From Xenorhabdus koppenhoeferi (GTDB taxonomy: Bacteria; Pseudomonadota; Gammaproteobacteria; Enterobacterales; Enterobacteriaceae), in NCBI RefSeq assembly GCF_900116635.1, contig NZ_FPBJ01000019.1, forward strand, positions 1 to 64,000: 64,000 nt of DNA, written 5' to 3'. Position numbers and translations under genes: made by a program. Shown here piece after piece: positions 21,293 to 31,712 of this stretch. Below the pieces are notes generated by a model. That model was not told where the DNA came from. It saw nothing but the letters and a program-made list of their open reading frames with translations, and made no database searches. The stretch's first letter is position 1. Each line of letters opens with the position of its first letter.

Positions 21293-23024
21293 CCAATGCG
21301 GCTTCTAATTGTTGGTAATGATACATGTCAGAATACCAGCCGGGTTGAACGATAAGTTGCTTATGCAAACCTTGCTGTGCAATTGTGCCATGCTGCATAA
21401 TCAATATATTATCTGCCTCCGTTAATGCAGATAGTCGGTGTGCACTAATAATAATGGTGCGTCGCTGTCTCCATTGGTTGAGGTTTTTCATGATGTGATG
21501 TTCTGTATGTCCATCAACAGCTGATAAGGCGTCATCAAGAATTAAAATCTCTGCATCCAATAACAAGGCCCTGGCAATAGAAATACGCTGCTTTTGTCCC
21601 CCGGAAAGCATCACTCCACGTTCACCCACTTCGGTTTGATAACCTTGCGGCAACCGCAAAATATCATCATGCACATTCGCCAAGCGAGCGACCTCTTCTA
21701 TTTGCTCTTGGGTTGCATTAGGCCGTCCTAACGCAATATTGCCAGCTACTGTATCCGAAAACAGGAAAGGTGTTTGATTAACAATAGCCAACCGTGAACG
21801 CCACTCCTCTATTCTGAAGGCAGAGATATTTTGTGACTGAAAACGAATATCTCCATCAGTGACATCAAATTGTCGCTGTAATAAAGCCAACAAAGTACTT
21901 TTGCCTGAACCTGTTGGGCCACATAGCCCTAATAACTGACCAGGCTCTAACTGGAAACGGATACCATTCAAGACAGGCTTATCATTTGTTGGATAAGTAA
22001 ACGTATTAATATTTGCCTGCAAAATGCCATGATCTGAAGATAAGGACTGTGTACCATCATTGATCACTAAAGGTTCCTGCAATAAACTCTGAATACGTGT
22101 ATATGCGGCGCTACCCCTCTCAACAATGTTGAACATCCAAGCCAATGCCAGCATTGGCCAGATCATCAATCCCAAGTACATAACAAAGCTGGTAAGTTCA
22201 CCTAACGTCATGGAGCCATGCACAACCATCCAACTCCCACCACCAATAGCCAAAAGATTTGAAATGGCAATAGTGATAAAAATTGTGGGATCAAAACATG
22301 CATCCACACGTGCAACATGCATATTTTTACGCCCTGCATCAATGGCAACTTCTTCAAACTGACTGGATTGTAATTCTTCCAAACCAAACGCTTTTATCAT
22401 ACGGATGCTGGTTAAACTTTCCTGAGCGTGGTTATTCAGGCTTGAGAAAGCGCCTTGCGCTGATTTAAAACGATGATGGAGCTGAGCACCATAATGTTTT
22501 ATTGCCAACGCCATAATGGGCATCGGCAATAGTGATAACAACGTTAATTCCCAACTAATTTCCACACTCATTACGATAAGAACAGCACACCCCATCACTA
22601 AGGCATCAACTAAAGTAAGTACTCTCTCACCCGCAGCAAAAACAACTCTGTCAACATCGTTTGTTGCGCGAGCCATGAGATCACCGGTTCGATGACGTAA
22701 ATAAAATTCAGGATTCTGGCTACTCAGCCGCAGGTAAAAATCACTGCGCAATTTAACAGCCAATCGATAAGAGGCTCCAAACAGCCATACACGCCAAACA
22801 TATCGCAGCCCATAAATAGCCAATGCGATAACAAGTAACACTCCCAGCCACATCAATAGCTGATCGGATGACATAGTGCTTGCGCTAATACCATCAACAA
22901 TAATCCCCACCAAGCGAGGTGGAATGAGTTGCAGCACTGCAATCATAATGAGAAAAACAATAGCGCCCAAATAACGCCGCCATTCACTAATAAAATACCA
23001 ACCTAATTGTGAAAATAATCTCAC
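21276..23024 (-). CDS. mdlA: ABC exporter half-transporter MdlA
   Basis: Partner of MdlB, 582 residues with the same layout: transmembrane region to about residue 300, then an ATPase with Walker [10 protein letters not shown], signature [16 protein letters not shown], Walker [13 protein letters not shown] and the switch histidine in [10 protein letters not shown]. The Walker B ends LDDAL rather than LDEAT, so the catalytic glutamate position holds aspartate; this is common in one half of asymmetric heterodimeric exporters. It follows decR after 56 bases in the same direction. Confidence 0.94.
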   Translation of the reverse strand: MRLFSQLGWYFISEWRRYLGAIVFLIMIAVLQLIPPRLVGIIVDGISASTMSSDQLLMWLGVLLVIALAIYGLRYVWRVWLFGASYRLAVKLRSDFYLRLSSQNPEFYLRHRTGDLMARATNDVDRVVFAAGERVLTLVDALVMGCAVLIVMSVEISWELTLLSLLPMPIMALAIKHYGAQLHHRFKSAQGAFSSLNNHAQESLTSIRMIKAFGLEELQSSQFEEVAIDAGRKNMHVARVDACFDPTIFITIAISNLLAIGGGSWMVVHGSMTLGELTSFVMYLGLMIWPMLALAWMFNIVERGSAAYTRIQSLLQEPLVINDGTQSLSSDHGILQANINTFTYPTNDKPVLNGIRFQLEPGQLLGLCGPTGSGKSTLLALLQRQFDVTDGDIRFQSQNISAFRIEEWRSRLAIVNQTPFLFSDTVAGNIALGRPNATQEQIEEVARLANVHDDILRLPQGYQTEVGERGVMLSGGQKQRISIARALLLDAEILILDDALSAVDGHTEHHIMKNLNQWRQRRTIIISAHRLSALTEADNILIMQHGTIAQQGLHKQLIVQPGWYSDMYHYQQLEAALDGEND

Positions 23025-23080
23025 GCACCTATTCCTGAGGTAAAAATGAAAAAGTTAGCGTCCACATACCAAAGGGAACT

Positions 23081-23551
23081 TCATATTACTGGATCTGATA
23101 TTGGTAACGCCGTTGTATATTTTATTTTCTCCATTGCAAAATTGGAGGTGACATCAATCAAACCAGAAATCCCATTTACCATGCGTTTGTAGAATCGATC
23201 ATAACTTTTCATATCAACAACTTCTACATGCATGAGGTAATCATATTCACCAGCCATGCGATAAAATGTTAATACTTCTGGCATCTCTTTAATAAAGGTA
23301 ACAAACTGCCCATACCATTCACTGCTGTGTTGCTGAGTTTTGATCATCACTATCACTGTCAGACCAAGACCGAGTTTTTCACCATTGAGCAATGCCACTT
23401 TTCCAACAATATATCCCTCATCTTCAAGTCGCTTAAGACGTTTCCAGCAAGGTGTAGATGTCAAATTAACAGCTTCAGACAACGCATTCAGGGATAAACT
23501 ACAATTCTTTTGGAGTAGTTCCAGTAGCTTACGGTCTATTTTGTCTAGCAT
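23081..23551 (-). CDS. decR: Lrp/AsnC-family regulator DecR
   Basis: A 156-residue Lrp-type regulator: N-terminal helix-turn-helix ([20 protein letters not shown]) and C-terminal RAM ligand-binding domain. It matches E. coli YbaO/DecR closely, which senses cysteine and activates cysteine degradation genes. It is divergent from a PLP-dependent cysteine-degrading enzyme homologue 122 bases away, the arrangement reported for Pantoea ccdR-ccdA, so that gene is its likely target. Confidence 0.9.
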   Translation of the reverse strand: MLDKIDRKLLELLQKNCSLSLNALSEAVNLTSTPCWKRLKRLEDEGYIVGKVALLNGEKLGLGLTVIVMIKTQQHSSEWYGQFVTFIKEMPEVLTFYRMAGEYDYLMHVEVVDMKSYDRFYKRMVNGISGLIDVTSNFAMEKIKYTTALPISDPVI

Positions 23552-23673
23552 ATCTCAATCCTATAGAAATATTTCCCAAATATAACGGATAAAAACAGAA
23601 AAATAACAACCTATTTCTCTAAATGTAAGGGTAATCTATATACCACTACGGTATTATTATTCAGGATCAATTT

Positions 23674-24726
23674 ATGTCGTCTTCATGGGCTAAAAATGCC
23701 ATAAGAGCTATCCAAGCTGATTATCAGCGCAGTGCTGATACACATCTTATTCGTCTCAATCTTCCCATGTTTCCAAATATTCATCTCTATCTCAAAGATG
23801 AAAGCACTCATCCTACAGGTAGCCTGAAACATCGGCTTGCGCGTTCCCTATTCCTTTATGCGCTCACTAATGGCTGGATTAAGGAAGGAACTCCAATTAT
23901 TGAAGCTTCATCCGGCAGTACCGCTGTTTCGGAAGCTTATTTTGCCCGTTTGCTTGGCTTACCTTTTATTGCAGTAATGCCTTCCTGTACGGCTAAACGT
24001 AAGGTTCAGGAGATTAAATTCCATGGCGGTAAATGTCATTTTGTAGAACATTCGGCTCTGATTTACCAAGAATCAGAACGTCTGGCAAAAGAACTGAATG
24101 GACACTACATGGATCAATTTACCTATGCCGAACGAGCAACCGACTGGCGAGGAAACAACAATATTGCAGAAAGTATTTTTCGCCATATGAAACTAGAGCC
24201 ATTTCCTGAACCAACTTATATTGTTATGAGTGCAGGGACTGGAGGTACATCGGCAACATTTGGCCGCTATATCCGTTATCAGGGATATGACACCAAACTG
24301 GTTGTTGTTGATCCTGAAAACTCCGTTTTCTACGACTGCTATCGTCAGAATTGCCGTGAAATTCGCGGAGATGCTGGCAGCAAAATCGAAGGTATTGGTC
24401 GTCCACGTGTAGAACCCTCCTTTATCCCTACTGTTATCGATAATATGATCCAAGTTCCTGATCCTGCCTCTATCGCTACTATTTATTGGCTTGAAAAATT
24501 AATTGGCAGAAAAACGGGTGCATCAACAGGAACTAACGTCTGGGGCTCTTTGCAACTCGCCAAACAAATGTGCGATAACAACCAACAAGGTGCTATCGTG
24601 ACGTTAATTTGTGATAGCGGGGAACGCTATCTTGATACTTATTACAATCCGGAATGGGTTCGCAATAATATCGGTGATGTCACTCAGTATCTAACACAAC
24701 TACCCAAGCTAAACAGTTATGAGTAA
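23674..24726 (+). CDS. PLP-dependent cysteine desulfhydrase-like protein
   Basis: A 350-residue fold-type II PLP enzyme of the cysteine synthase family. The PLP lysine lies in [13 protein letters not shown] (about residue 52), the substrate loop is [11 protein letters not shown] and the phosphate-binding loop is [14 protein letters not shown]. Its closest known relatives by layout are the CcdA/CdsH-type cysteine desulfhydrases, which release sulfide, pyruvate and ammonia and protect from excess cysteine. The divergent decR supports this. A synthase activity cannot be excluded from sequence alone. It precedes queC by 32 bases and may be co-transcribed. Confidence 0.8.
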   Translation: MSSSWAKNAIRAIQADYQRSADTHLIRLNLPMFPNIHLYLKDESTHPTGSLKHRLARSLFLYALTNGWIKEGTPIIEASSGSTAVSEAYFARLLGLPFIAVMPSCTAKRKVQEIKFHGGKCHFVEHSALIYQESERLAKELNGHYMDQFTYAERATDWRGNNNIAESIFRHMKLEPFPEPTYIVMSAGTGGTSATFGRYIRYQGYDTKLVVVDPENSVFYDCYRQNCREIRGDAGSKIEGIGRPRVEPSFIPTVIDNMIQVPDPASIATIYWLEKLIGRKTGASTGTNVWGSLQLAKQMCDNNQQGAIVTLICDSGERYLDTYYNPEWVRNNIGDVTQYLTQLPKLNSYE

Positions 24727-24758
24727 CATACCTCCTTCAATTTACAGAGGCAGGTATC

Positions 24759-25457
24759 ATGAAACGAGCCGTTGTTGTATTCAGTGGTGGGCAGGATTCC
24801 ACCACTTGTTTAATTCAGGCACTCCGTCAATATGACGAAGTTCACTGTGTTACTTTTGATTATGGACAGCGTCATCGCACTGAAATTGATGTTGCTTGTC
24901 GTATCAGCAAAGAATTAGGAGCCGCTGCCCACAAAGTACTTGATGTTACTGTGTTAAATGAGCTTGCAATCAGCAGCCTGACAAGAGACAACATTCCTGT
25001 GCCAGATTTCAATGCAAGTGAAAAAAGTGGCCTCCCAAATACTTTTGTGCCCGGTCGTAACATTCTGTTTTTAACTCTGGCCGCTATTTATGCTTACCAG
25101 ATTGAGGCTGAAGCAGTGATTACTGGTGTTTGTGAAACTGATTTTTCGGGCTATCCAGATTGTCGTGACGAATTTGTCAAAGCGCTAAATAACGCTGTCA
25201 GCCTTGGTATCGCTCGTGATATCCGTTTTGAAACTCCCTTAATGTGGTTAAACAAAGCGGAAACTTGGGCACTGGCCGATTATTATCAAAAACTAGATTT
25301 TGTCCGTAACCAAACTCTCACTTGTTATAACGGTATTCAAGGTGATGGATGCGGTGAATGCGCTGCCTGCCATCTTCGAACCAAAGGATTAACTAACTAT
25401 TTAACCAATATCCAATCCATAATGGCGGATATGAAATCTAAAACACATTTAAGTTAA
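24759..25457 (+). CDS. queC: 7-cyano-7-deazaguanine synthase QueC
   Basis: ATP-dependent enzyme that converts CDG to preQ0, the precursor of queuosine in tRNA. The 232-residue protein has the PP-loop [12 protein letters not shown] at residues 6-17, the conserved FVPGRN segment and a C-terminal zinc site with four cysteines ([16 protein letters not shown]). The start at [11 protein letters not shown] has GAGG upstream. Confidence 0.97.
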   Translation: MKRAVVVFSGGQDSTTCLIQALRQYDEVHCVTFDYGQRHRTEIDVACRISKELGAAAHKVLDVTVLNELAISSLTRDNIPVPDFNASEKSGLPNTFVPGRNILFLTLAAIYAYQIEAEAVITGVCETDFSGYPDCRDEFVKALNNAVSLGIARDIRFETPLMWLNKAETWALADYYQKLDFVRNQTLTCYNGIQGDGCGECAACHLRTKGLTNYLTNIQSIMADMKSKTHLS

Positions 25458-25488
25458 TCACATCGCTTTATTTAATTCATATCTGTTT

Positions 25489-25521
25489 GTGAGAGGTTCA
25501 ACAGACCTCTCACTTTATTGT
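25489..25521 (+). terminator. terminator of queC
   Basis: GTGAGAGGT (25489-25497) pairs fully with ACCTCTCAC (25505-25513), followed by TTTATTGT, 31 bases past the queC stop. Confidence 0.8.
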
Positions 25522-25548
25522 ATTAGGTCTGATTGTATTAGGTCTGAT
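25519..25548. repeat. two tandem copies of a 15-base unit
   Basis: TGTATTAGGTCTGAT is present twice head to tail, directly against the left end of ERIC copy 2. It could be a slippage product or a duplication linked to the ERIC insertion. Confidence 0.85.
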
Positions 25549-25693
25549 TACCCGTCATCTTTCAAGTTGCAGCTTTGTTGGTTTAGCTTATCCCAGCCAC
25601 CGTTTTTATACACATGCAGTTATTTATGCTCCTATATTCCCCCAGGATCTGCTTCCTTACTGTCACGCTACAATTCGCAACTCATTGGTTATA
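25549..25693. repeat. ERIC repeat, copy 2 (diverged, 145 bp)
   Basis: Keeps the left end (CATCTTTCAAGTTGCAGCTTTG), a core with ATGCAGTTATTTATGCTCC and the right end ATTGGTTATA, but carries an insertion of about 18 bases in the middle. Its last dozen bases overlap the 3' end of fadM and supply that gene's final codons and stop. Confidence 0.8.
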
Positions 25694-26080
25694 GGCTTCC
25701 ATTTTTTTCCGTAGTTCACCTTCCAATATCAGAGATTTTTGGGTTTTTAAATCAATACAGGCAAATGTAGTTAAAGCATCAGCAATAATTTGATTATCTC
25801 TCCTGCGTATAATTTCCTGAAAGAATGTGCCACTTTTATTGCGTAATTCCTGTAAAGAAGATTTGACTTCCAATTCATCGGCTATCACTGCCGGATGGCG
25901 ATAATTAATATTGATATTCACCACGACAAAACCAATATTATTACTGTTTAACCATTCCATAGAGTCACCTTCTGTGAGTAAATCCCAGCGTGCTGCCTCC
26001 ATAAACTCTAAATACCGAGCGTTATTCACATGCTGGAAAAGATCGATATGGTAACCCCTAACTTTGATAATCGTGCTCAT
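25682..26080 (-). CDS. fadM: long-chain acyl-CoA thioesterase FadM
   Basis: Hot-dog thioesterase (132 residues, same length as E. coli YbaW/FadM) that hydrolyses long-chain acyl-CoA intermediates of beta-oxidation. The family motif HVNNARYLEFMEAARWD is at residues 17-33, and FVVVNININYRHPA follows. The start at 26080 (MSTIIKVRGYH) matches the family; the frame extends 17 codons upstream without support. The last residues (YNQ) and the TGA stop come from the end of an ERIC repeat. Confidence 0.92.
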   Translation of the reverse strand: MSTIIKVRGYHIDLFQHVNNARYLEFMEAARWDLLTEGDSMEWLNSNNIGFVVVNININYRHPAVIADELEVKSSLQELRNKSGTFFQEIIRRRDNQIIADALTTFACIDLKTQKSLILEGELRKKMEAYNQ

Positions 26081-26227
26081 TGCTATTTTTTCCTTACACT
26101 CATCCGACCAGACTGACATTAACAATATCAAAACAATTTAATTACAATAGTGTTTAATCAATTATTTTTGATCGGTATCACAGCCCTCTTGGTAGAAGCA
26201 TAACCGTGTCTCAAGAGGGCTTAATAC

Positions 26228-26620
26228 TTAGTAAGTTAACTTACTCCGATTTTTTTCTATAAAGATAGGTCCAATACCTTGAACTTCCTGTAGTTGTTCT
26301 ATTGCCGTAAAAGGGCCATATTTCTCACGATATTCAATAATTGCCTGTGCTTTTTTAACTCCAATGCCATTAAGTTCTTTCGCTAATTCTTCTGCATTTG
26401 CAATATTAATATTAAGTGATCCTTCCCCTGGTATTTGCTGAGCGGTGACTTGCTCCTTTCCTTCTTTTGAAGCACTGTCTTCAATAATAGCTTTATGTTG
26501 ACTACCAGGCTGTTTTACCGTTTTATCAGCAGGCTCATTTGACGTGATCGCATACGATAATGGCATATTGATACACAAAGCCATGATGACTGAGTTGAAT
26601 AATATCCTTAAATACTTCAT
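26228..26620 (-). CDS. ybaV: helix-hairpin-helix protein YbaV (ComEA family)
   Basis: A 130-residue secreted or periplasmic protein: signal peptide with hydrophobic core LFNSVIMALCINMPLSYA, a charged linker (about 30-70), then a ComEA-type double helix-hairpin-helix domain (LNINIANAEELAKELNGIGV; LQEVQGIGPIFIEKNRSKL). ComEA relatives bind DNA; the job of YbaV is not known. The start at 26620 is chosen for its signal peptide; the upstream in-frame ATGs fall inside the ppiD terminator region. Confidence 0.88.
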   Translation of the reverse strand: MKYLRILFNSVIMALCINMPLSYAITSNEPADKTVKQPGSQHKAIIEDSASKEGKEQVTAQQIPGEGSLNINIANAEELAKELNGIGVKKAQAIIEYREKYGPFTAIEQLQEVQGIGPIFIEKNRSKLTY

Positions 26621-26704
26621 GTAAATTTCTCCATGTATTGTTGACGGAAGAGAGATTGCCATAACGATATTTTTGGACAACAGGCAAGATTCAAATATGC
26701 GAAA

Positions 26705-26720
26705 GGCCACGAAAGTGGCC
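26705..26720 (-). terminator. terminator of ppiD
   Basis: GGCCAC-GAAA-GTGGCC hairpin, about 50 bases beyond the ppiD stop. Short T-runs occur on both sides, so it may act in either direction. Confidence 0.75.
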
Positions 26721-26768
26721 TTTTCAAATTGCTATTTTGCAAAAATAGTTGCGGGTAACGTCGCAATT

Positions 26769-28649
26769 TTACTCGGTTTGACCGAACTTAATATCAGCTT
26801 CATCACGTAAATTAATTATCAATGATTCCAGCATAATATTACCAGTCTGATACTGATAGCCTTCCAGATATTCTTTAATCTGCTCTTCGTTGATAGAGCC
26901 AGGAGCAACTTTATCCAACTGGATAAATACTGAGTTCCCAAGCTCATCTTGAGCTAAACCATATTCAACTTTACCTTCTTTAGGACGAGGCAGAGTAAAT
27001 GCAACATCAGTCACCTGGTTAGTTTGTGAGAAGCGTTTTATTACTGTAGGCTGACCAAACTGGATATTAGCGGTTTTCAGCGCCTGCTCGCCTTTACCTT
27101 CTTTTAGAGCTGCCAGCAGCTTTTCACTTTCAATCTGAAGCTGTTTTTCTGCTTTCTGACGTTTCAACAATTCAGTTACTTCAGATTTAGCTTGTTCGAA
27201 CGGTTGAACAGTTTCAGGTTTGACATCATCAACACGAACAATAAAGGCTCTGTCACCTTCAACAGAAATGACATCAGAGTTAGTTCCCGTTGCTCCTTTA
27301 TCATCAATCAAATTACCGGAAAAAATAGCCTGAACAACTTGAGTGAAATTAATGTCGGCGGGAATTTGATCGCGGTCAAACCAGTCAGTAGTCACAGCTG
27401 CATGACCAGCTGCTTTTTCTGCTGCTGCCAAGGATTCGTTATCATTAGCTGCTGCGTCGCTCACTTTCCGTTGCAATGCATAGAACGCATCAACTGCTTT
27501 TTCCTGCTTAACAATTTTCTCTATTTCTGAATGCACATCAGCTAATGATTTGATTACCTGAGGCTTGATATCATCTAAACGGAAGATGGCGTACCCATTG
27601 GATAATTTGACAATATCAGAAAGTTGCCCTTTTTTTGTCAAATTAGCTGATTTAAGCTCATTAGGCAGAGAACTCTCTTCCATCCAACCGAGATCTCCTC
27701 CCTTTTGGGCAGAAAATTTATCAGTCGATTTTTCGGTTGCCAATTGACTGAAATCAGCCCCTTTATTTAACTCATCCAAAACAGATTTAGCGACTGAATC
27801 TGAAGACAGCTGAATAAAGCTATACTTCTTCTGCTCAGATGTCGTATATTTTGACAAATTATCTTTATAATATTTTTCGATATTGGCTTCAGATACAGTG
27901 ATATTTTTGAGTTCATCTGTAGCATCCATCTTGATATAGCTGATTTTAACTTTTTCTGGCACGGTGAAATGCTTGCTATTCTCACCATAGTAGTTTTTCA
28001 ACTCATCTTCGGTAACTTTTTGCTGTGCTTCAATTGATTTCAATTCAAGAGTCGCAAGACGTACCGTTCTTTCTTGAAGAGCAAGCATGACTTCTTGTTT
28101 GATTTCTGTCGGTAAGGCAATTTCCGACCCCATCAATACTTGCATCAATTGACGATTGATAATCTTGTTACGAACCTGCTCTGCAAAGTTATCAGGGCTT
28201 ATGTTTGAACGGGCAAGTAAGTTCAAATAATCCTGATATTTATTGCTATCAAATTTACTGTCGGTCTGGAGAAAAGGTAAGTTACGTATCTCCTGTGCAA
28301 CCTGATCATCACTTGCAGACAAGCCCAACTTGTAGGCATACTGTTCAATCAGTGTAGAATTGATAAGACGATCCAATGACTGACGACGAATCTGACGCAC
28401 TTGTTGTTCATTGCTTAACAGCGTTGAGAATTGATCTCCCAGCTTCTCCTGCAACATACTTTTTTCTTGCAGAAATACCTGTTCCAGTTGAGCACGATTA
28501 ATGGTTTGACCATTCACTTTGGCAGCGTAACTACCACTTTCGCTTGACAGGTAGCCCGTTACACCTGTCAACACAAAAGTCAGGATAATTAGAGCCAACA
28601 CAATTTTAAGCACAGGACCGTTTGCCGCCGTGCGTAGGTTGTCCATCAT
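26769..28649 (-). CDS. ppiD: periplasmic chaperone PpiD
   Basis: Membrane-anchored periplasmic folding helper that works at the exit of the SecYEG translocon. The 626-residue protein has one N-terminal membrane anchor (residues about 13-33, VLKIVLALIILTFVLTGV), then SurA-like helical domains and an inactive parvulin-like domain near residues 260-360 (GGDLGWMEESSLP). It lies between hupB and ybaV as in E. coli. Confidence 0.95.
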   Translation of the reverse strand: MMDNLRTAANGPVLKIVLALIILTFVLTGVTGYLSSESGSYAAKVNGQTINRAQLEQVFLQEKSMLQEKLGDQFSTLLSNEQQVRQIRRQSLDRLINSTLIEQYAYKLGLSASDDQVAQEIRNLPFLQTDSKFDSNKYQDYLNLLARSNISPDNFAEQVRNKIINRQLMQVLMGSEIALPTEIKQEVMLALQERTVRLATLELKSIEAQQKVTEDELKNYYGENSKHFTVPEKVKISYIKMDATDELKNITVSEANIEKYYKDNLSKYTTSEQKKYSFIQLSSDSVAKSVLDELNKGADFSQLATEKSTDKFSAQKGGDLGWMEESSLPNELKSANLTKKGQLSDIVKLSNGYAIFRLDDIKPQVIKSLADVHSEIEKIVKQEKAVDAFYALQRKVSDAAANDNESLAAAEKAAGHAAVTTDWFDRDQIPADINFTQVVQAIFSGNLIDDKGATGTNSDVISVEGDRAFIVRVDDVKPETVQPFEQAKSEVTELLKRQKAEKQLQIESEKLLAALKEGKGEQALKTANIQFGQPTVIKRFSQTNQVTDVAFTLPRPKEGKVEYGLAQDELGNSVFIQLDKVAPGSINEEQIKEYLEGYQYQTGNIMLESLIINLRDEADIKFGQTE

Positions 28650-28714
28650 AAAGACGTAAAACTCCGCTTTAGTAAAAAAGAAACTGTCATATTACGCTAA
28701 TTCAAACGATAAGA

Positions 28715-28746
28715 GAAAAAAAGCGCACCAATCAATTGATGCGCTT
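28715..28746 (-). terminator. terminator of hupB
   Basis: AAGCGCA and TGCGCTT pair around a 12-base loop; on the minus strand seven T follow. It is about 80 bases past the hupB stop. Confidence 0.85.
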
Positions 28747-28824
28747 ATATTCTAACCCATCAACCCTGCCTGGTCAGTTGAAGTTTACTGCGATTGGCAA
28801 AAATGAGAGGCCTGTTTTCTATTC

Positions 28825-29100
28825 TTAGGCATTAACAGCGTCTTTAAGGCCCTTTCCTGCACGGAAAGCAGGTACCTTTGCTGCCGCAATTTTGATTTCT
28901 TTGCCTGTCTGGGGGTTGCGTCCTGTACGTGCAGCACGCTCACGCACAATAAATGAACCAAACCCTACCAAAGCGACATCATCACCGTCTTTTAATGCAT
29001 CAGATACTGAAGAAATGAATGCATCTATTACACGTCCAGCGGCTGCCTTGGAAATGTTCACATCAGCAGCAATTTTGTCGATCAGTTGTGACTTATTCAC
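28825..29100 (-). CDS. hupB: DNA-binding protein HU-beta
   Basis: Histone-like protein that bends and compacts DNA, acting as dimer with itself or HU-alpha. The 91-residue protein has the DNA-binding arm [11 protein letters not shown] and the C-terminal [15 protein letters not shown] at 29100 (reading [10 protein letters not shown]) is chosen as start because E. coli hupB also starts with GTG at this point and GGGGA lies eight bases before it; an ATG five codons upstream is the alternative. Confidence 0.95.
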   Translation of the reverse strand: MNKSQLIDKIAADVNISKAAAGRVIDAFISSVSDALKDGDDVALVGFGSFIVRERAARTGRNPQTGKEIKIAAAKVPAFRAGKGLKDAVNA

Positions 29101-29261
29101 TCTTATCGTCCCCATTTAGTTTTACTATTGTAACAAAATCCGATTAATAACAGATAACATAACAGTCACGCTGTCATATCAATCCCTTCCAGTATTAGCA
29201 AGAAATCATGGAACAGCAAAATATTTAATCGGATAATTAGACTAAACTAACTTAATGATAC

Positions 29262-29295
29262 AAAAAAAGCTGGCAAGTCTGAATTTACTCGCCAA
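29262..29295 (-). terminator. terminator of lon
   Basis: GGCGAGT and ACTTGCC pair with one mismatch, with seven T downstream on the minus strand, about 45 bases past the lon stop. Confidence 0.85.
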
Positions 29296-29340
29296 CCTAA
29301 ATTTTATACACAATTCTTGAATTAGCTCACTATTTTTGTA

Positions 29341-31695
29341 CTATTTTAGTGATACTACTTCTGTTCCAAATGCCGGTTCCTGCAAAGCAATAGACAAAAC
29401 ATCCTCTATGCGCTTAACAGGATGGATCTCTAAGTCTTTGATCACATTCTGAGGGATCTCTTCCAGATCTCGTTTATTCTCGTAGGGAATCACAACCGTT
29501 TTAATTCCCCCTCGATGTGCTGCCAGCAGTTTCTCTTTCAAGCCACCAATTGGTAAAACTAAACCCCGCAAGGTAATTTCCCCCGTCATAGCAACATCAG
29601 CGTTAACTGGATTACCAGTCAGGCAAGAAACCAGTGCTGTGCACATTGCAATACCTGCACTCGGCCCATCTTTTGGGGTAGCCCCTTCTGGTACGTGAAC
29701 GTGAATATCACGTTTTTCATGGAAATCAGAACTGATACCCAATTTATTTGCACGAGCCCGAACGACCGTTAATGCAGCTTGGATGGATTCCTGCATCACT
29801 TCACCCAATGAACCGGTATAAGTCAATTTACCTTTACCCGGTACACTGGCTGTTTCAATGGTCAGCAGATCACCGCCCACCTCTGTCCATGCAAGGCCTG
29901 TTACCTGACCAACAAGGTTTTCTGTATCAGCGCGACCATAATCCACACGCTGCACACCCAGATAGTCTTTCAGATTATCCGCATTGATTTCAATGTGCTT
30001 AATCTTTTTATCCATCAGTAATGCTTTAACAGCTTTACGACACAATTTGGAGATTTCACGCTCCAGACTGCGAACGCCCGCCTCACGAGTGTAATAACGA
30101 ATTATGCCAATAATCGCACCATCATCAATGGACAGTTCACCTTTCTTCAACGCATTGCGTTCGATCTGTTTTGGCACTAAGTGGCGTTTGGCAATATTCA
30201 GTTTTTCATCTTCGGTATAACCTGACAAACGAATAACTTCCATACGATCCAGCAACGGCGCTGGAATATTCATGGAGTTAGATGTTGCCACAAACATCAC
30301 ATCAGACAGATCGTAATCTACTTCAAGGTAGTGATCGTTAAATGCCACATTCTGTTCAGGATCAAGGACTTCTAATAAAGCTGAGGCTGGATCACCCCGC
30401 ATATCGGATGACATTTTATCAATCTCATCCAACAGAAACAGTGGGTTTTTAACCCCAATCTTGGACATTTTCTGAATCAATTTACCTGGCATAGAGCCAA
30501 TATAGGTACGGCGATGCCCACGGATTTCAGCTTCATCATGCACGCCTCCCAATGCCATACGCACATATTTTCGTCCTGTCGCACATGCAATGGAGCGACC
30601 CAACGAGGTTTTACCCACACCCGGAGGTCCTACCAGACAGAGTATTGGCCCTTTAAGCTTGCTAACACGGCTTTGTACTGCGAGATATTCAAGAATACGC
30701 TCTTTAACACGCTCCAGACCATAATGATCTATATCCAGCACTTCTTGAGCTTTAACTAAATCTTTCTTAACTTTGCTACGTGTAACCCAAGGAACTTGTA
30801 CCATCCAGTCAATATAACTACGAACGACGGTCGCTTCTGCTGACATCGGAGACATCATTTTTAATTTCTGCAACTCAGCTTCTGCTTTTTCGCGAGCCTC
30901 TTTCGGCATTTTCGCATCTTCGATCTTGCGTTTAAGCGTTTCATATTCATCAGGCGCATCATCCATCTCGCCCAATTCTTTCTGAATCGCTTTCATCTGT
31001 TCATTCAGGTAGTACTCGCGCTGGCTTTTTTCCATCTGTTTTTTAACGCGATTACGGATACGTTTTTCTATCTGTAACAGATCGATTTCTGACTCCATCA
31101 TAGCTATCAGATATTCAATGCGTTCAACAACATCAGACATTTCTAAAACTGCCTGCTTATCATTGATTTTCAAAGGCATATGAGCGGCAATAGTATCTGC
31201 CAATTTTGCCAAATCATCAATACTATGCAACGATGTCAATACTTCCGGCGGGATCTTTTTATTCAGTTTGACGTAACCTTCAAACTGATTAATAGCAGTT
31301 CTTACCAGAACTTCTTGTTCACGTTCATCCAATTCAGGAGATTCAAGGCATTCAACCTGCGCATAAAAATACTCACCATTATCCGTTAATGTGGTAATAC
31401 GAGCACGGTGCAAACCTTCAACCAGAACTTTTACTGTACCATCTGGCAATTTTAACATCTGTAAAACAGAAGCCACTGTACCTACGGAGAAAAGATCATT
31501 GACTCCTGGTTCATCAGTGGATGCTTCTTTTTGCGCGACCAACATGACTTGTTTGTCATGATCCATTGCTGCTTCTAGGCAATGAATTGACTTCTCACGC
31601 CCAACAAACAGAGGGATCACCATATGTGGGTAAACCACTACATCACGCAAAGGCAATACAGGGATTTCTATGCGTTCGGAACGCTCAGGATTCAT
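29341..31695 (-). CDS. lon: ATP-dependent protease Lon
   Basis: Hexameric AAA+ serine protease that degrades misfolded proteins and regulators such as SulA and RcsA. From the chosen start it has 784 residues, exactly the E. coli length: N-domain (about 8-300), ATPase with Walker A GPPGVGKTSLG and Walker B FLLDEIDKM, and protease domain with catalytic serine in PKDGPSAGIAM and lysine in GGLKEKLLAAHRGG. The frame runs 25 codons further upstream, but these come from an ERIC repeat; the ATG at 31695 follows AGAGAGAGCTCT, identical to the E. coli lon ribosome-site region. Confidence 0.97.
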   Translation of the reverse strand: MNPERSERIEIPVLPLRDVVVYPHMVIPLFVGREKSIHCLEAAMDHDKQVMLVAQKEASTDEPGVNDLFSVGTVASVLQMLKLPDGTVKVLVEGLHRARITTLTDNGEYFYAQVECLESPELDEREQEVLVRTAINQFEGYVKLNKKIPPEVLTSLHSIDDLAKLADTIAAHMPLKINDKQAVLEMSDVVERIEYLIAMMESEIDLLQIEKRIRNRVKKQMEKSQREYYLNEQMKAIQKELGEMDDAPDEYETLKRKIEDAKMPKEAREKAEAELQKLKMMSPMSAEATVVRSYIDWMVQVPWVTRSKVKKDLVKAQEVLDIDHYGLERVKERILEYLAVQSRVSKLKGPILCLVGPPGVGKTSLGRSIACATGRKYVRMALGGVHDEAEIRGHRRTYIGSMPGKLIQKMSKIGVKNPLFLLDEIDKMSSDMRGDPASALLEVLDPEQNVAFNDHYLEVDYDLSDVMFVATSNSMNIPAPLLDRMEVIRLSGYTEDEKLNIAKRHLVPKQIERNALKKGELSIDDGAIIGIIRYYTREAGVRSLEREISKLCRKAVKALLMDKKIKHIEINADNLKDYLGVQRVDYGRADTENLVGQVTGLAWTEVGGDLLTIETASVPGKGKLTYTGSLGEVMQESIQAALTVVRARANKLGISSDFHEKRDIHVHVPEGATPKDGPSAGIAMCTALVSCLTGNPVNADVAMTGEITLRGLVLPIGGLKEKLLAAHRGGIKTVVIPYENKRDLEEIPQNVIKDLEIHPVKRIEDVLSIALQEPAFGTEVVSLK

Positions 31696-31712
31696 AGAGC
31701 TCTCTCTTCGTT

